DNA from: Epithemia pelagica
Taxonomy: Eukaryota; Bacillariophyta; Bacillariophyceae; Surirellales; Surirellaceae
NCBI GenBank assembly: GCA_946965045.2
Contig: OX337238.1
Location: 3,162,001-3,226,000 of the forward strand
DNA length: 64,000 bases
Direction of reading: 5' to 3'
Position 1 is the stretch's first letter, and the number at the start of each line of letters is the position of its first letter. The position numbers and the translations under genes were made by a program. Positions 48,711-61,228 of this stretch are shown one piece after another. Below the pieces are notes generated by a model. It was given only the letters and a program-made list of their open reading frames with translations. It did not search any database and had not been told where the DNA came from.

Positions 48711-51700
48711 CCAACACTGTCGATGAAATGCATCCGTGTGCTGAGTGGCGCAGTCTACGAACGTCGTTGGATCCTAAGTTCTTGTGAACGACACGCTTTC
48801 TTCTTTCGATTCAAAAGGACTTGTTTGTGTCGTTCGATTTGCACGTTGGACCCTTCAAGCTGTCCGAACGCATCAAATTTCTCAATCGCGGCCACCTGTC
48901 GCGCTAGGGGAAGTGGTGCGATCTGAGGTTTTGATGAGAAACAGCGTGGAGAGCGCGTACGTGTGTTTCATTGAAGTCGAATCCATCCTTCTCGCACGGA
49001 CGATGACAGACTTTTCTTGGTACGTTGATTCAGTGACCATGAGTGAGTCCACCACTGTGTGAATGTAAAGACCGGTCCAAACACCGATGGAAGAGGAGCC
49101 TTGCAAGGTTGGGTCTCTCAATGACTGTGGCGTCCGACCAGCTGGATCTTTGAATCCTCCCTTCTTTTGCGTCATGGTCCGGATCTGTTTCCTGGTTTTG
49201 TTTGTACAGAGTTTTCCGGGTGGTCGTCGCCTCACATGGTCGACTCGAACGGTGAATGATTCGGAAGTTTGTTTGGGTCCCGTCGGCAAACTATGGAATC
49301 TTGACTCAAAGACTTTCCAAATGCATCCAGACTGCAAATTTCTCAACCGTTGTGCCCGATGAGTATGAGGCTGATGGTCTGTTGTTCGTGCGGGAATCGG
49401 AAGAAGCGATTGCAAGTTTGGATGACAACAACCTTGGTGGTGTGTTGTTTCGCAGTGCTTCCGTTTCTGGCAATACTGCATCGAATCCATTTTTCTCGCA
49501 TGGAGCATGACGGCAATGAACTTTCGTGGCATGTTCATTCCATGTTCATTCCAAAACAATGAGGGATTCCTCTGATGCCTTGAAAGATTTGGTGCGACGC
49601 ATTGCTGGGGTGTGCAGAAAGGAAGGGTGTGTACCAGTCGGTTCACTACCATCAGCTGTATTTTGGGATTACTTCTTCGCCACGGTCCAGATCGCGCTTG
49701 CTCCAGCCGCCACGGTTATTTCTTTGTGCTTGTTTGAGACAACTCTTCCCATTTGTCTCCTGAGTTCTAACAGTTTTGTTCCAAACAGGACCCTTGGCCT
49801 GCAAAAGCTCGTTCGATCGAGTGCCGACATTTCCTTTGTATAGAGTCCTTGTTGTTGCTCTTAGACTGGAACCTCCGTTTGACAAATGGCGGGCCTCCTC
49901 TTTATCGGTAAGAGTGATTGGTGTGGTAAGCGTGCTGGTCCCCAACGAACAAGGAGACTTGCGCATTCGATGCCGTTCCTCTCGATCCATCAGCATCGAT
50001 TGCTGTCGTTGTTGTTGTTGTTGTTGTTGTTTATGCTCTCGACGCAACCGTCCAAAACTTGCCTTTGCGATCGATCGAACTCACCCCTTTTTGAATCCAT
50101 CAGAAACCGCAATCGCACAAGGGCGAGTCACGAACCACCACCACAGGGCAAGGGAGAATCATGGGAACGTCATTCCGCGTTGGACGGAACTGAAAAACAC
50201 TCGCAGCAGCATACCGTTTTTCGACTGCCTCTCATTTTCATTGCACTGTACTGTTGTTCGAGGCGTCATGAGGAATGCCCAAAGAGGAATGATCCTGAAG
50301 CGAACGCACTTTCGCTGCAGGACTTCCCCTTTGATGATTGGTGCAGCAAAGAGGCGAGCATCCAACCATCCTGCTTGCCACAAAGAAAAAAATTGTGACA
50401 ATCGCTGATTCCAAACGCATTGTGTTTCTCGGCGCGCTCTCCGCGCACGTCGCGTTGTGGTCGCTGGTATCATCAGTCGCGATTCTGTCTAGGAGTACTT
50501 CCGAGTCCTTGGACTAACTACATTAGAAAACTAGAAAACGACGACTTGCCCCCTTGCCAGATGCCAGAGAACCACCGTTCGAACAACCACCACACGACCA
50601 CAAACAGATTCCAAAGCAACGGAACACAGCATGTGACACTTTGAAAAAGGCGAACGGATCATGCCCCACGACAAGACACAAAAAGAAAGACTAGAGAAGG
50701 AACCATACGACGAACCAACAAGACCACACGGCTTGGGCGAATCCCATCGATGTCGAACTCAGTTGGAATCCTGCACAATGCACAACAAGTAACCGAGATT
50801 TCAACAACAAAGTGAACCCTCTGATTCGTACAGCTCCAGCGCATTCTTGGTGTGGTGCCACACAAGAAAGCGAGATTGCGCAGTCTCGTAGTATAGCTTA
50901 AGTCCTAGTAGTAGCTCGACAAAAGGTTTTATCCTCTAGAATAATAGTGTAAATGGTTGTTCTCGACTATAATGGAGCGCCTTTTTATCGGAGACCACGT
51001 TTGACCCGTGTCTTTCTTGTAGACACGTATTTGTATGATGTTGTTTGAAGTCCAGCAATCGAATCCGGTTCACACAGTCGTCGTCGTGGTCATTTGGTCC
51101 TATCAACATACTTTGCTACAGTTTTTTCCTCGATACTGCAGGATATCTGAGTCGGGAAACAGGTGCACCTATCCCTTTCATCCTCGCGCTGGTGGAGGGT
51201 CGCCAGTAACATATTATACTTCCATGGACCAAAGTTTTGCTCGTCTTCTCGCTGTGGTGAATGGGTGACCAGTTCAATTGAAACGAAACAGGGAATTACC
51301 ACTCGTTTTATGCTCCCAGCGCAACCAAACGGACGCAAAAGTATTGAGATCACAACATCCTTCCTTCCGTCTTTGAGATCATGTTGCAGCATCACCCAAC
51401 GGCACTCACGGGCGACAGCGCCATGGTTGACAATCTGGACGCAGCAAACAAAGCCATGCTGCATTGACGCAACGACGATTCCGTAGAATCGTCATTCGAA
51501 AAAAAGAGGGCGCAGTTGGCATGGCAACAAGGTCCATCATGGAAACCCTTTTGTTCCAATGTTCTCCACCATATAGCAGCAACACGATTCCGAAGAAACA
51601 CGGAAATCGTGGTCGCGTTGCAAACTTGCCAGCAATTGTGGTCATTGTCGGCGATTGCTGGGAGGATAATAAGAGACCACACCACAGGATCATCGTTGTA

Positions 51701-52030
51701 CTTCCGAGTATTGTCGCTGGCGACTGATGATCCATTCGTTGTGATTGTGTTGAGTCAAACTATACCGATCGACGCCCATGTTCCTACCAATTCTGTTACA
51801 CCGGTGGAACATCATCCTTTGGAGAATCCATGAAGGAGCAGGCGATGCTTGTGGTCGGATTGGTACACACAATTTTATGTTCCATTAGATTGGCCACTCA
51901 TCGGGGTGACCAGTAGTATGTGTACAAGTACACTTCATGAGGTTAGAGGTGCAAGAACGACTGCTAAACCCTCTAATAATGCCTCGGAACGAACTGGACA
52001 ATGATTCAAGCGGTGACTGGTGAATGATTT
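48711..52030. other. Spacer between kelch copies 1 and 2
   Basis: 49830-50950 matches 58200-59400 and 51180-51480 matches 57460-57750, so the spacer itself is part of the tandem unit. 51035-51130 also matches 55555-55610 (tcctatcaacatacttt). Plus-strand stretches at 48784-49062 and 49087-49510 look partly coding: the latter ends EADGLLFVRESEEAIASLDD then FRSASVSGNTASNPFFSHGA, but in a frame shifted from its upstream part. They may be remnants of another gene, which I do not recognise. Confidence 0.5.
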
Positions 52031-53227
52031 TTAAGACTGGTGAGGAACAAGTGATTGAATTTGCAAATCAGAGAGATCCAACAAGTGTTTGAACAACAGA
52101 GACTGTTTGTCTACGATTCCAAGCCGGTTGGGACAAAAGCCATTTCGTCCATTTCTCATCATGGTTCTAGAAAAACAGAAACGAAAAATTCCACTTGCAA
52201 GGGCGACCATGCATGGCAAATAAAGATCCAAGGAGGCAAGTCCACGGAATTTCCATGAAATGTTTCGTTTTGTGTCAATAACCAATAGTAGGTCAATACT
52301 CTGGACGTTGAGCACCAAACAGAATCCAACTCGTACCACCGCCTGACAGGGGAGGTTGGAAATAGTCGGATCTTCGTGAACCTTCCACGACATGGAAGTC
52401 GATGGCAATACAATGGATCCCACACAACGAGTTGTTGTATCCAAGCAAGGTGGATGGAAATCCAGATATTCCACTGAACAACCATGAAGAGATCGCTGTC
52501 CTGTGAATATTCCAGAAATGACAAAAATGCGGTTCTGTACAATTTCCATCTCAAAGGAATGCCGCGAATGATTGAGACAAGGCCCAGCAAAGCAATAGCG
52601 CAAATTGGGGAGTTGTGCATCTATGATATCTACAGATGCCAACGGTGAACGTTCTGGTCGGACGATAGATGCTTGATCTACCACCACAGCACTTATCCCA
52701 CCGGCCACAACAATATATCGGTCTTGTACCGAGACCGCGTTAGCGTAAGCTCGTGGCGTACTCAAACAACAATGAAACGGTTGCCATGCCGAAGTTCTCG
52801 GGGCGCTGTCGATCAAGGTCCATGATTGCAATAACTCATGGATTGAGATTCTTTCGATCGATTTCAAGGGCTTGCCGATAGGATTTTCTCCACCAATGGC
52901 AAATATACTGTCACCACAAACCACCGCTGCCAAATATGATCGTGCTTCTATCATAGATGGCCCATGGCACCAGTTTCCGTTTTCTGCATTCCAAAGAAGA
53001 ACGGAATTGACTGCATTGGAACCTTCTTGACCACCCAAGAGGACAATCGTTTCTCGTTGAGAATTCTCCGGATGACGAACGACCACATATGAGTGGTCTT
53101 CTCGTCCTCTATTGGTCATGGTGGGCCATTCGCACTCTTCCTGAGCCCGCCTTTCTCGATCGTCGTTGATGTTGCTCAAGACTACTAGTCCAGACAATCG
53201 AGCTTGCTCTTGCCAGTCCGTGTTCAT
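52031..53227 (-). CDS. Kelch-like beta-propeller protein (array copy 2)
   Basis: 398 residues from ATG 53225-53227 (MNTDWQEQARLSGLVVL); the open frame extends upstream only to a GTG. Blades carry VLLGGQEG, VVCGDSIFAIGG, DRYIVVAGG and a degenerate RIFVISG. The C-terminal half has FRFCFSR where copies 3 and 4 have VRFGISR or VRFGNSR. The C-terminus IVDKQSLLFKHLLDLSDLQI matches the others. Intact and apparently functional. Confidence 0.75.
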   Translation of the reverse strand: MNTDWQEQARLSGLVVLSNINDDRERRAQEECEWPTMTNRGREDHSYVVVRHPENSQRETIVLLGGQEGSNAVNSVLLWNAENGNWCHGPSMIEARSYLAAVVCGDSIFAIGGENPIGKPLKSIERISIHELLQSWTLIDSAPRTSAWQPFHCCLSTPRAYANAVSVQDRYIVVAGGISAVVVDQASIVRPERSPLASVDIIDAQLPNLRYCFAGPCLNHSRHSFEMEIVQNRIFVISGIFTGQRSLHGCSVEYLDFHPPCLDTTTRCVGSIVLPSTSMSWKVHEDPTISNLPCQAVVRVGFCLVLNVQSIDLLLVIDTKRNISWKFRGLASLDLYLPCMVALASGIFRFCFSRTMMRNGRNGFCPNRLGIVDKQSLLFKHLLDLSDLQIQSLVPHQS

Positions 53228-54457
53228 TGTAAACAATTGTGGAAACAGTGTGGGTGCTGGGGCTTGCTCCAAACGTCGCGGTTCCTTCTTTGTGCTTCTC
53301 GTCTCATTCGCCCCGTACGAGCCGTTTGGAGATTGCTTGTATCGACACACGACTCCGAAAGTTCTCTTGAGGTCGCATCTCCGAACGTTCCACGCAAGAT
53401 CGTTTCAGATTTTGAAGAGATACTGTGGCAGTCGTGTGCACGCATCGTAGAGAAGAATTGGTGCACTGATCCGAAGGGCTGGAAATGACTCACGCAAATG
53501 ACGTTCCAATTCACGTTTGGTCGTTCTTGCTTTTTGCTCGTTTTTCAATTGCCAAATTCATCCTTTCGATTCCTGATGTCGTTATACTTCGATGGACCGA
53601 AGTTTGTCTGTCCTCGTGCTGGTGGAGGGTGGCCAATAACATATATAAACTTCAATAGAAACGAAACAGTGATTTACCATCTCGAAACCCACTCGACGCA
53701 CAGCATTGAGACAGGCGTTGGTATCACAATATCTTTGCGCCTCCTGATCGAAATCGAATTTGTGTCGTCTTGTTTGCAACCATATATCCCAAACATGTTC
53801 CCCTCCCGCCACGATCTTGTTGCGATCTTGTATTCGCACGCGCTTGTGGCGTGCTTCTGAACAACAATCCAAGGTTTGTCGTCAGCCTGGCAATCGTGCT
53901 TGTCCCCTACAAAGAGAAACGAAACTTGTAGAAACAGGAGACACGCCGTTCAATGCCGTTGCTATCGCTCCATGTAGATGGTACATCGATTGCGGTTGTC
54001 CTCGTCCATGTCCTTGTTTCTGCGCTCGTCGCAACCAAACAAACAAACGTGCATGAGGAATGGAACTCACAGCAAAAAAATCAACGTCCAGTGAGAGTCA
54101 CCGACAATCCGAGTTGGACTTAAATGAAACAACACGTGTAGCAGCAGGCCTTTTCATGTTCCTTCTTTTTTCGTACTTCCTCTGAGCCATGAGGAAAAGA
54201 AACGCCATACCGAAAGGATTGCCATTCTTGTGTACAAGCAACAAAGGCGAGGATCCAAACTGTCTGAGCCGTCCATCTTCGTTGCAAAACAAGCACTCTT
54301 TGGAATGTTCCAAAAAATGTGACAATCGCTGAACAACCATCAAACAAATTGGTCGGCGGCAGTTTTTTACTCGGAAACGTGTCCTCTTTGCACTCCACCT
54401 GTTGTTGAGACTCGAACACACTTTCTCCGCTGTCCTCACCGTCAATGGAAAGGTTCT
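53228..54457. other. Spacer upstream of kelch copy 2
   Basis: 53600-53760 is a diverged copy of the spacer block at 51190-51350 and 57470-57640 (ggtggagggt, gaaacgaaacag and cattgaga blocks). 53880-54060 resembles 58290-58400. Similarity breaks off at about 54400, where the LINE fragment begins. No gene. Confidence 0.5.
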
Positions 54458-55021
54458 ATGATTACCGAACTACAACAATTTTGGCGACATCAGCACCTTG
54501 ATCCTAACTTGTCCTTGATTTTGACCGAAATGATCCATTCTTGGCTTGCAAATCTTCCACCTGTGTTCCCTACTTTTCCCGATCTTTATCGCACCCTTAT
54601 CACTAACCAACGACTTATTGGCTTTGAGCAACTTTTCCTCGGACGCTTCTCGCGGTTGTGGAGTCGACTTCAAGATTCATATCTCTCTCAACGGAACCTT
54701 GCTAAACGCTCGATCTCTGGCACACACTTTGTCACAGGCTCAATAAAAATCATGTGGAAACATATTCACACTCTTTGGATAACTCGGAACCAAGACGTCC
54801 ATGGCAATACACCACCTACTATTGAAGCAGCTGCTTACGCTCAAGCTCAACGCGAAGTCTGTGCTCTTTATGATCTACAACATCAAGTTCCCGTGGCTTA
54901 TCGTGATATTTTCTACTCTTCTACCGATGCCCACTTCGAAGCGGAAACTTCCTCGTTTCTGCTTCGCTCCTGGATTAACACCTGGCGTCCTGTTATCAGC
55001 AGGACTGTTTCACTCTCCTAA
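54458..55021 (+). mobile_element. Non-LTR retrotransposon fragment (C-terminal end of ORF2)
   Basis: An open frame of 187 codons from ATG 54458 carries the C-terminal region found after the reverse transcriptase in diatom LINE-like elements: LIGFEQLFLGRFSRLWSRLQ, then IMWKHIHTLWITRNQDVHGN. The catalytic reverse transcriptase and endonuclease are absent. A likely 3' UTR with a T-rich run (55150-55190) follows. It is a 5'-truncated, dead insertion in the kelch spacer. Confidence 0.6.
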
Positions 55022-55790
55022 CCGACCTCTCCATGTTTCTCCCCCCTGTCATACTTTGTCCCGTCCTTTAGTCCTCGCTTCACATTTTGTGTGGAGCCAG
55101 GCGCGTCGGTCGACGCTACCCTAGCGGGTGCGCGCGGCAGCGTTAAAATAGATTGTACCCTTTTTTTTGTACATCTTCTTTCTTCTTCCGAATTCCTCAG
55201 ACGACTTGACTTTTGCCAAGTAGTTCTAGTAGTCTTTACTCCCTAGTAGAGAAAAAAACGCTGATATAGTGCACTCGCTATGCAACCCTATTAGAACAAA
55301 ACAACCAAACGAGCAATCTAGAACTCGGTAAAAGAGGAACCACACACATTGTCTGTAGTGTGAACATGCTCCTCTCTGTGGTGATTGTGGCTGTGATGAT
55401 TATGGATGGATGAATGTTGATTCAAATCCCTGGTCGCTCCGGTATAAAAGAAGTCTGGAAGAAACACTCGCATGTATCCCAGTATGTATAACCACCCGGA
55501 TTGGAACATTGGCTTCCAGGGAAACTGGCTATGGTATCCTCCACAGGAAGGTTGTCACAGTCGTCGTCGTGGTCGTTTGGTCCTATCAACATACTTTGTT
55601 CCTGATTAACCGTTACATAGAGCTCTACTTTATCTTCACAAAGAGCTCTCTGGTGGAAACAGATGATAGAAAAACCCAGTTGTGTTTGTGCAAGCACAAA
55701 ACAGTAGGTGGAGGTCTTGAAAACTTCAAGGATGCTTCGGAATGACTGGGCTTGCAATTTGTCCGTTTTTGTGCTTGCGTACATAGATGA
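55022..55790. other. LINE 3' region and kelch spacer
   Basis: 55022-55260 probably belongs to the LINE tail. From about 55540 it matches the 51060-51130 spacer (cagtcgtcgtcgtgg, tcctatcaacatacttt), so the tandem unit resumes. No gene. Confidence 0.5.
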
Positions 55791-56993
55791 TTAGTGAGAC
55801 TTGCCATGAACAAGTGACTGAATTTGCAAATCAGAGAGATCCAACAAGCGTTTGAAAAACAGAGACTGTTTGTCTACCAGTCCAACCCGGCTGCAATAAA
55901 CGCCATCTTGTCCGTTTAGCCTCGAAATACCAAAACGAACAACTCCACTTGTAAGGGCGACCATGGACGGCGAATAAAGCTCCAAGGGGTCGGTTCCGGG
56001 GAATTCCCATGAAATGCTTCGTTTTGTGTCAAATACAAGTAGTTTGCTCGTACCCCATGGACAGAGCAGCAAACAGGATCCAACTCGTACCACCGTCTCA
56101 CCACGAGCAGTCGGATCTTTATGAACCTTCCACGACATGGAAGTCGATGACAATTCAACGGATCTCATATCACGACTTGTTGTATCCAACCAAGATGGAT
56201 CGAAGTCCAGATAATCCACCACGGAAATGCCACCCCGCTCAAACTGTTTAGCACTATCGTACGATAGACTACCAATGACAAAAATGCGGTTCTGTACAAT
56301 TGCCATCTCAAAGGAAGGGTAAGGATAATTGAGACGGGGTCCAGCAAATGCACAGCGCAAACAGGGAAGGTGTGTGTCAATGATATCCACAGAAGCCGTT
56401 GGTGAGGCTTTACGATTCGCCGCATTACTTGTTCCACCGGCAACAACAATGTACCGGTCTTGTACTGCGACAGCCTTAGCGTCCGCTCGTGGCTTACTCA
56501 AACAACAATGAAACGGTTGCCATGCCAACGTTGTGGTGGTCTTGCTTGCGCTGCAGTCGATCGAGGTCCACGAGTGCAACAACTCATGGATTGAGATTCT
56601 TTCAATCGAATTTAAGGCCTTGCTGATGGAGTTGTAACCACCAATGGCATAGATATTATCGCCACAAACCACCGCTGTCAAAGATGATCGTGCTTCTACC
56701 ATAGATGGTCCCTGGCAACAGTTTCCGTTTTCAGCATTCCAAAGAAGAACGGAATTGACTTCGTTATAATATTCAGAGCCACCCAAGACAACAATCGTTT
56801 CTCGTTGAGAATTGTCCGGGTGACGAACGACCACATGCGAATGTCCATATCTGTTCTGAATCATCACGGGTCGCCCTTCTAGCCATTCTGGCGCCTTCCA
56901 TTGTGGATGTTCATGGTTGATATTGTCGTCGTCGTTTCGCAAAACCACGAGTCCTGACAATCGTGCTTGCTCCTTCCAAGCCGTGTTGTTCAT
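55791..56993 (-). CDS. Kelch-like beta-propeller protein (array copy 3)
   Basis: 400 residues from ATG 56991-56993 (MNNTAWKEQARLSGLVVL). The frame is open far upstream, but that region is a spacer shared with copy 4 and is not homologous to protein in copy 1. Blades: VVLGGSEYY, VVCGDNIYAIGGYN, DRYIVVAGGTSN, NRIFVIGSLS and CLLLCPWG. The ending VDKQSLFFKRLLDLSDLQIQ is conserved. Closest to copy 4, from which it differs by the absence of the internal stop: RLNYPYPSFEM here against RLNYP-stop-RSFEM there. Confidence 0.78.
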   Translation of the reverse strand: MNNTAWKEQARLSGLVVLRNDDDNINHEHPQWKAPEWLEGRPVMIQNRYGHSHVVVRHPDNSQRETIVVLGGSEYYNEVNSVLLWNAENGNCCQGPSMVEARSSLTAVVCGDNIYAIGGYNSISKALNSIERISIHELLHSWTSIDCSASKTTTTLAWQPFHCCLSKPRADAKAVAVQDRYIVVAGGTSNAANRKASPTASVDIIDTHLPCLRCAFAGPRLNYPYPSFEMAIVQNRIFVIGSLSYDSAKQFERGGISVVDYLDFDPSWLDTTSRDMRSVELSSTSMSWKVHKDPTARGETVVRVGSCLLLCPWGTSKLLVFDTKRSISWEFPGTDPLELYSPSMVALTSGVVRFGISRLNGQDGVYCSRVGLVDKQSLFFKRLLDLSDLQIQSLVHGKSH

Positions 56994-59591
56994 TGTAAAC
57001 AAGTGTGAAAAGGCGCCACCGTTTTGTTCCTTTCTTTGTGCAACTCCAATGGTTTTATGCGCCCGCCTACGAACCGTCTGGATATCGTTGGGCGTGAGTG
57101 TGTGTCTAGTATCGAAACGCATCACCGAAAGTTCCACGCACGATCGTTTGAGGTTTTGAAGGGTTGTTTCAGTACGTCGTGTGGACCGGCGAGATGGTGC
57201 GCTACTTCCACTGGGCTGGAAGTGACCCACCAAAACGACGTTCCAATTCACGGTCGGACATTCTTGTTGGTTGCTCGTTTTTCGTGTGTCGAAACGCATC
57301 TCCGCAATTTCCACGTTCGATTTTTTGGATACATGTTCGTCCAAACGCATTGAGAGGGTAACAGTCGATCGTGCGCACGTGCACCGGGAAACAGAGGTGC
57401 TCCAAAGCGTGTTCGTCGACACGGCATCTGAGTCGGGAACGTATCCCTTTCTTGCTCTCGTGGTGGAGGGTCGCCAGTCACATGTACTTCACAATGGACC
57501 AAAGCTTGCTCGTCCCCTCGCTGTGGTGAATGGGTGGCCAGGCACATTATGAACTTGAACTGAAACAACGATACAGGGAACTACCACTTGTTGGATGCTC
57601 CCAACGCAACCAACCTGACGCAAACGTATTGAGAGTACAACATCCTTCCGTTCGTGTTTGAGATTTTGTTGCAGCATCACCCAACAGGAATGGATGGCAC
57701 TCACGGGCGAGAGCGCCATGGTTGCCAATCTGGACGCAGCAAACAAAACAAAAGGCACGCTCAAGTCCTTGTCGACGATCCATGCATCGTTCCGTGTCCA
57801 TTCGACATAAAGAGGGCGCAGTTGGCATGACAGCGACATGGTTCCTATTTTCTCCACCGATAGCAGCACCACTATTCCAAGGTGGCAGGGTCATTCTGGT
57901 GTGTTTCACAATACCCTGGATATTGTCGTTGCGAATGGTCGCTGTTGTTTGTTCTTCTTGTCTGGACTCCATGTACTGCTCAGCGGCACAGCGCTTCTTC
58001 GTGCCAATCCAGTCATTCTTGTGGACCGGATCCGGTTCCTCGAGGTTCATTCATATGGGTAATCGATGTGGAAGCGGGTAGTCTTTGAGGTACTATATAT
58101 GTCGATTCCCATGATTCTCATGAGCCACACGATTCGACGGGTTTTGTACCCACACAGGACACCACTCAGGAGCCGTTCAATGCTTGCTTTATGAGCACTG
58201 ACCTTTCCGTTGTATAGAGTCCTTGGTGTGAGACGTTACTCTTGGACCCGAACCCCCGTTTGGCCAACGACGAGCTCACCCTCTCTGCCGGTCGTAATAG
58301 GTTTGACAAGTGTGCTTTGTCCCCTACTGAGAACAACGAAACTTGTACAAACAGGAGACACGCCGTTCCATGCCGTTCCATGCCGTTCCTCTCGATCCGT
58401 CAAAAACTGCTTGAATTGTCTTCCAACCGTCTCTCATTCTCGTTGCAAAAGATGGATGGAACTCACATCTTATGAAACACAAACTAATCAGGAATCACCA
58501 CAACACAAAAGTGAGAGTCATGAACGACACTCCAAGTTGGACAGAACTGAAAAACACTAGTAGCAGCATACCGTTTTGCGACTGCCTCTCGTTTTCATTG
58601 CACTGTACTGTTGTTCGAGGTGTCATGAGGAATGCCCAAAGAGGAATGATTCGGAAGCGAACGCGCGTTCTCTGTAGGACTTTCTTTGAAGATTGGTGAC
58701 CATAAGAGGGGCGAGAATCCAACCATCCTGCTTGCCAAAAGGACAACAAAAACCCAGAATATTGTGGCCCTCGCTGATTCCAAACGCACTGTGTTTCTCG
58801 GCGCGCTCTCCGCGCACGCCACGATGTGGTCGCTGGTATCATCGGTCGCGATTCTGCCTACTTCCGAATCCTGCACTACTATATCTATCTCTATTCGCCT
58901 CTCTTTTCTTCTACCAAAACTATGTCGACGACTTGCCCCCTTGCCAGTTGCCAGAGAGCTACTATGCTAACAACCACCATCCCCACACGACCACAAACAG
59001 ATTCCAAAGCAACGGGACACAGCATGTGACATTTTGAAAAAGGCGAACGGATCATGCCCCACCACTACAAGACACAAAAAGAAAGACTAGGGAAGTGGGA
59101 AAAAATACTTCCGTTTCCAAGAACCATATGACGAACCAACAATACCACACGGCTTGGGCGAATGCCGACCTCAGTTGGAATCCTGCACAATGCACAACAA
59201 GTAACCGAGATTTCAGCAACAAAGTGAACCCTCTGATTCGTACAGCTCCATGGCATTCTTGGTGTGGTGTCACACAATAAGAAAGCGAGATTGCGCAGTC
59301 TCGTAGGTGAAGACCTAGTAGTAGCTCGACAAGAGGTTTTATCCTCTAGAATAATTATGTACTTGGTTGTTCTCGACTAATAGGGCGCTTTTTCAACAAA
59401 GACCACTTTCGACCCGTGTCTTTCCTTGTAGACACGTATTAGTATTATGTTGTTTGAAGCCCAACCGAATCGGGCTCACACAGACAACAATGATGATTTG
59501 GATGGGCCGGTGATGTTTGCCAGTGCTCGTGTTGCAGTGACAGTCGTGAACTTTGCAAGTTGGTTCTTTTTGTGCTTGTGTACGTCAATAT
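56994..59591. other. Spacer upstream of kelch copy 3
   Basis: 56994-57480 is similar to 60774-61228 with several indels. 57483-58802 is nearly identical to 61229-62548 (separate entry). 58200-59400 also matches 49830-50950 more loosely. Long frames on both strands are spacer artefacts: they are the same in units 3 and 4 but do not persist in unit 1. Confidence 0.6.
57483..58802. repeat. Near-identical spacer duplicate, copy A (1.3 kb)
   Basis: Direct repeat of 61229-62548 at an offset of 3746 bases. Line-by-line comparison shows one substitution (near 58470 against 62216) in about 1.3 kb, while the flanks on both sides carry many differences. Confidence 0.9.
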
Positions 59592-60773
59592 TTATGGAGA
59601 CTGGCGAGGAACAAGTGACTGGATTTGCAATCCGGAGAGATCCAACAAACGTTTGAACACCAGAGAATGTTTGTCTACCAGTCTAACCCGGCTGCAATAA
59701 ACACCATCTTGTCCATTTAGCCTCGAATTACCAAAACGAACAATTCCACTTGCAAGGGCGACCATGCATGGCGAATAAAGCACCAAGGGGTCAGTTCCAG
59801 GGAATTTCCACGAAACCTTTCGTTGCGTGTCAAATACGAATAGATAGCCAGTCAACGCTGGACAGAGCAGCAAACAGGATCCAACTCGTACCACTCCCTG
59901 ACCACAAACCGTCGGATCTTTATGAACCTTCCACGACATGAAAGTCGATGGAAGTTCTACGGATCTCATACCATGGCTTGTTGTATCCAAGCAAGATGGA
60001 TCGAAGTCCAGATATTCCACCGAATAGGCACTCCGCTCGTACCATGAAGTCCCAATGACACAAATGCGGTTCTGAACAATGTCCATCTCAAAGGAACGCT
60101 AAGGATAATTGAGACGAGGTCCTGCAAACGCACAGCGCAAACAGGGAAGGTGTGTGTCTATGATATCCACAGAAGCCGTTGGTGAGGCTTGATGATCCAC
60201 CGTATCACTCCTCCCACCGGCAACAACAATGTATCGATTACATACTGCGACAGACTGCGCGTCCACTCGGCCCTTACTCAAACAACAATGGAACGGTTGC
60301 CATGCCGTAGTTGTCGTGCTGATCCTGTCGATCATTGTCCACGAGTACAACAAATCCTGGATAGTGATTCTTTCAATCGAGCTCAAGATCTTGCCGATGA
60401 AGTTGCAACCACCAAGGGCATAGATACTATCGCCACAAACCACCGCTGTCAAAGATGATCGTGCTTCTATCATAGATGGTCCCTGGCAGCAGTTTCCGTT
60501 TTCAGCATTCCAAAGAAGAACGGAATTGACTGCGTCGTGCGAATCGCCTTTAGAGCCACCCAAGACGACAATCGTTTCTCGTTGAGAATTTTCCGCATGA
60601 CGAACGACCACATAAGAATATCCATATCTATGTTGATTCATCATGGACCGCCCTTCTTCTTGCCATTCTGGCGCCTTCCATTGTGGACGTTCATGGTTGA
60701 TGTTGTTGTCGTCGTCTCTCAAAAACACGAGTCCTGACAATCGTGCTTGCTCCTGCCAATCCGCGTCGTTCAT
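59592..60773 (-). pseudogene. Kelch-like gene, array copy 4, broken by one stop codon
   Basis: Begins at ATG 60771-60773 (MNDADWQEQARLSGLVFL) and is closely related to copy 3. At 60099-60101 a TAG replaces the Tyr TAC of copy 3, and the next codon is also changed (Pro to Arg). After it, the same frame is open to 59592, encoding SFEMDIVQNRICVIG and the standard ending VDKHSLVFKRLLDLSGLQIQ. No frameshift. A 224-residue N-terminal half-propeller could be made; readthrough would restore a full-length protein. Confidence 0.85.
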
Positions 60774-61228
60774 TGTAAACAAGTGTGAAAAGGCACCACC
60801 GTTTTGTTCCTTTCTTTGTGCAACTCCAATGGTTTTATGCGCCCGCCTACGAACCGTCTGGATATCGTTGGGCGTGAGTGTGTGTCTAGTATTGTTTCAG
60901 TACGTCGTGTGGACCGGCGAGATCGTGCGCTACTTCCACTGGGCTGGAAATGACCCACGAAAACGACAATCCAATTCACGGCCGGACATTCTTGTTGGTT
61001 GCTCGTTTTTCGTGTGTCGAAACGCATCTCCGCAATTTCCACGTTCGATCGTTTGGAAGATTTTTTGGATACGTGTTCGTCCAAACGCATGGAGAGGGTA
61101 ACAGCTGTGTCGATCGTGCGCACGTGCACCGGGAAACAGAGGTGCTCCAAAGCGTGTTCGTCGACACGGCATCTGAGTCGGGAACGTATCCCTTTCGTGC
61201 CCTCGCTGGTGGAGGGTCGCCAGTCACA
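60774..61228. other. Spacer proximal to kelch copy 4
   Basis: Similar to 56994-57482 but with an indel of about 50 bases near 60895 and smaller ones near 61060 and 61105. No gene. Confidence 0.6.

Noticed and set aside
57024-58560. Frames shared by spacer units 3 and 4, at first taken as a conserved gene
   Set aside because: Identity comes from near-identical DNA, and the frames do not persist in the more diverged unit 1 and 2 spacers.
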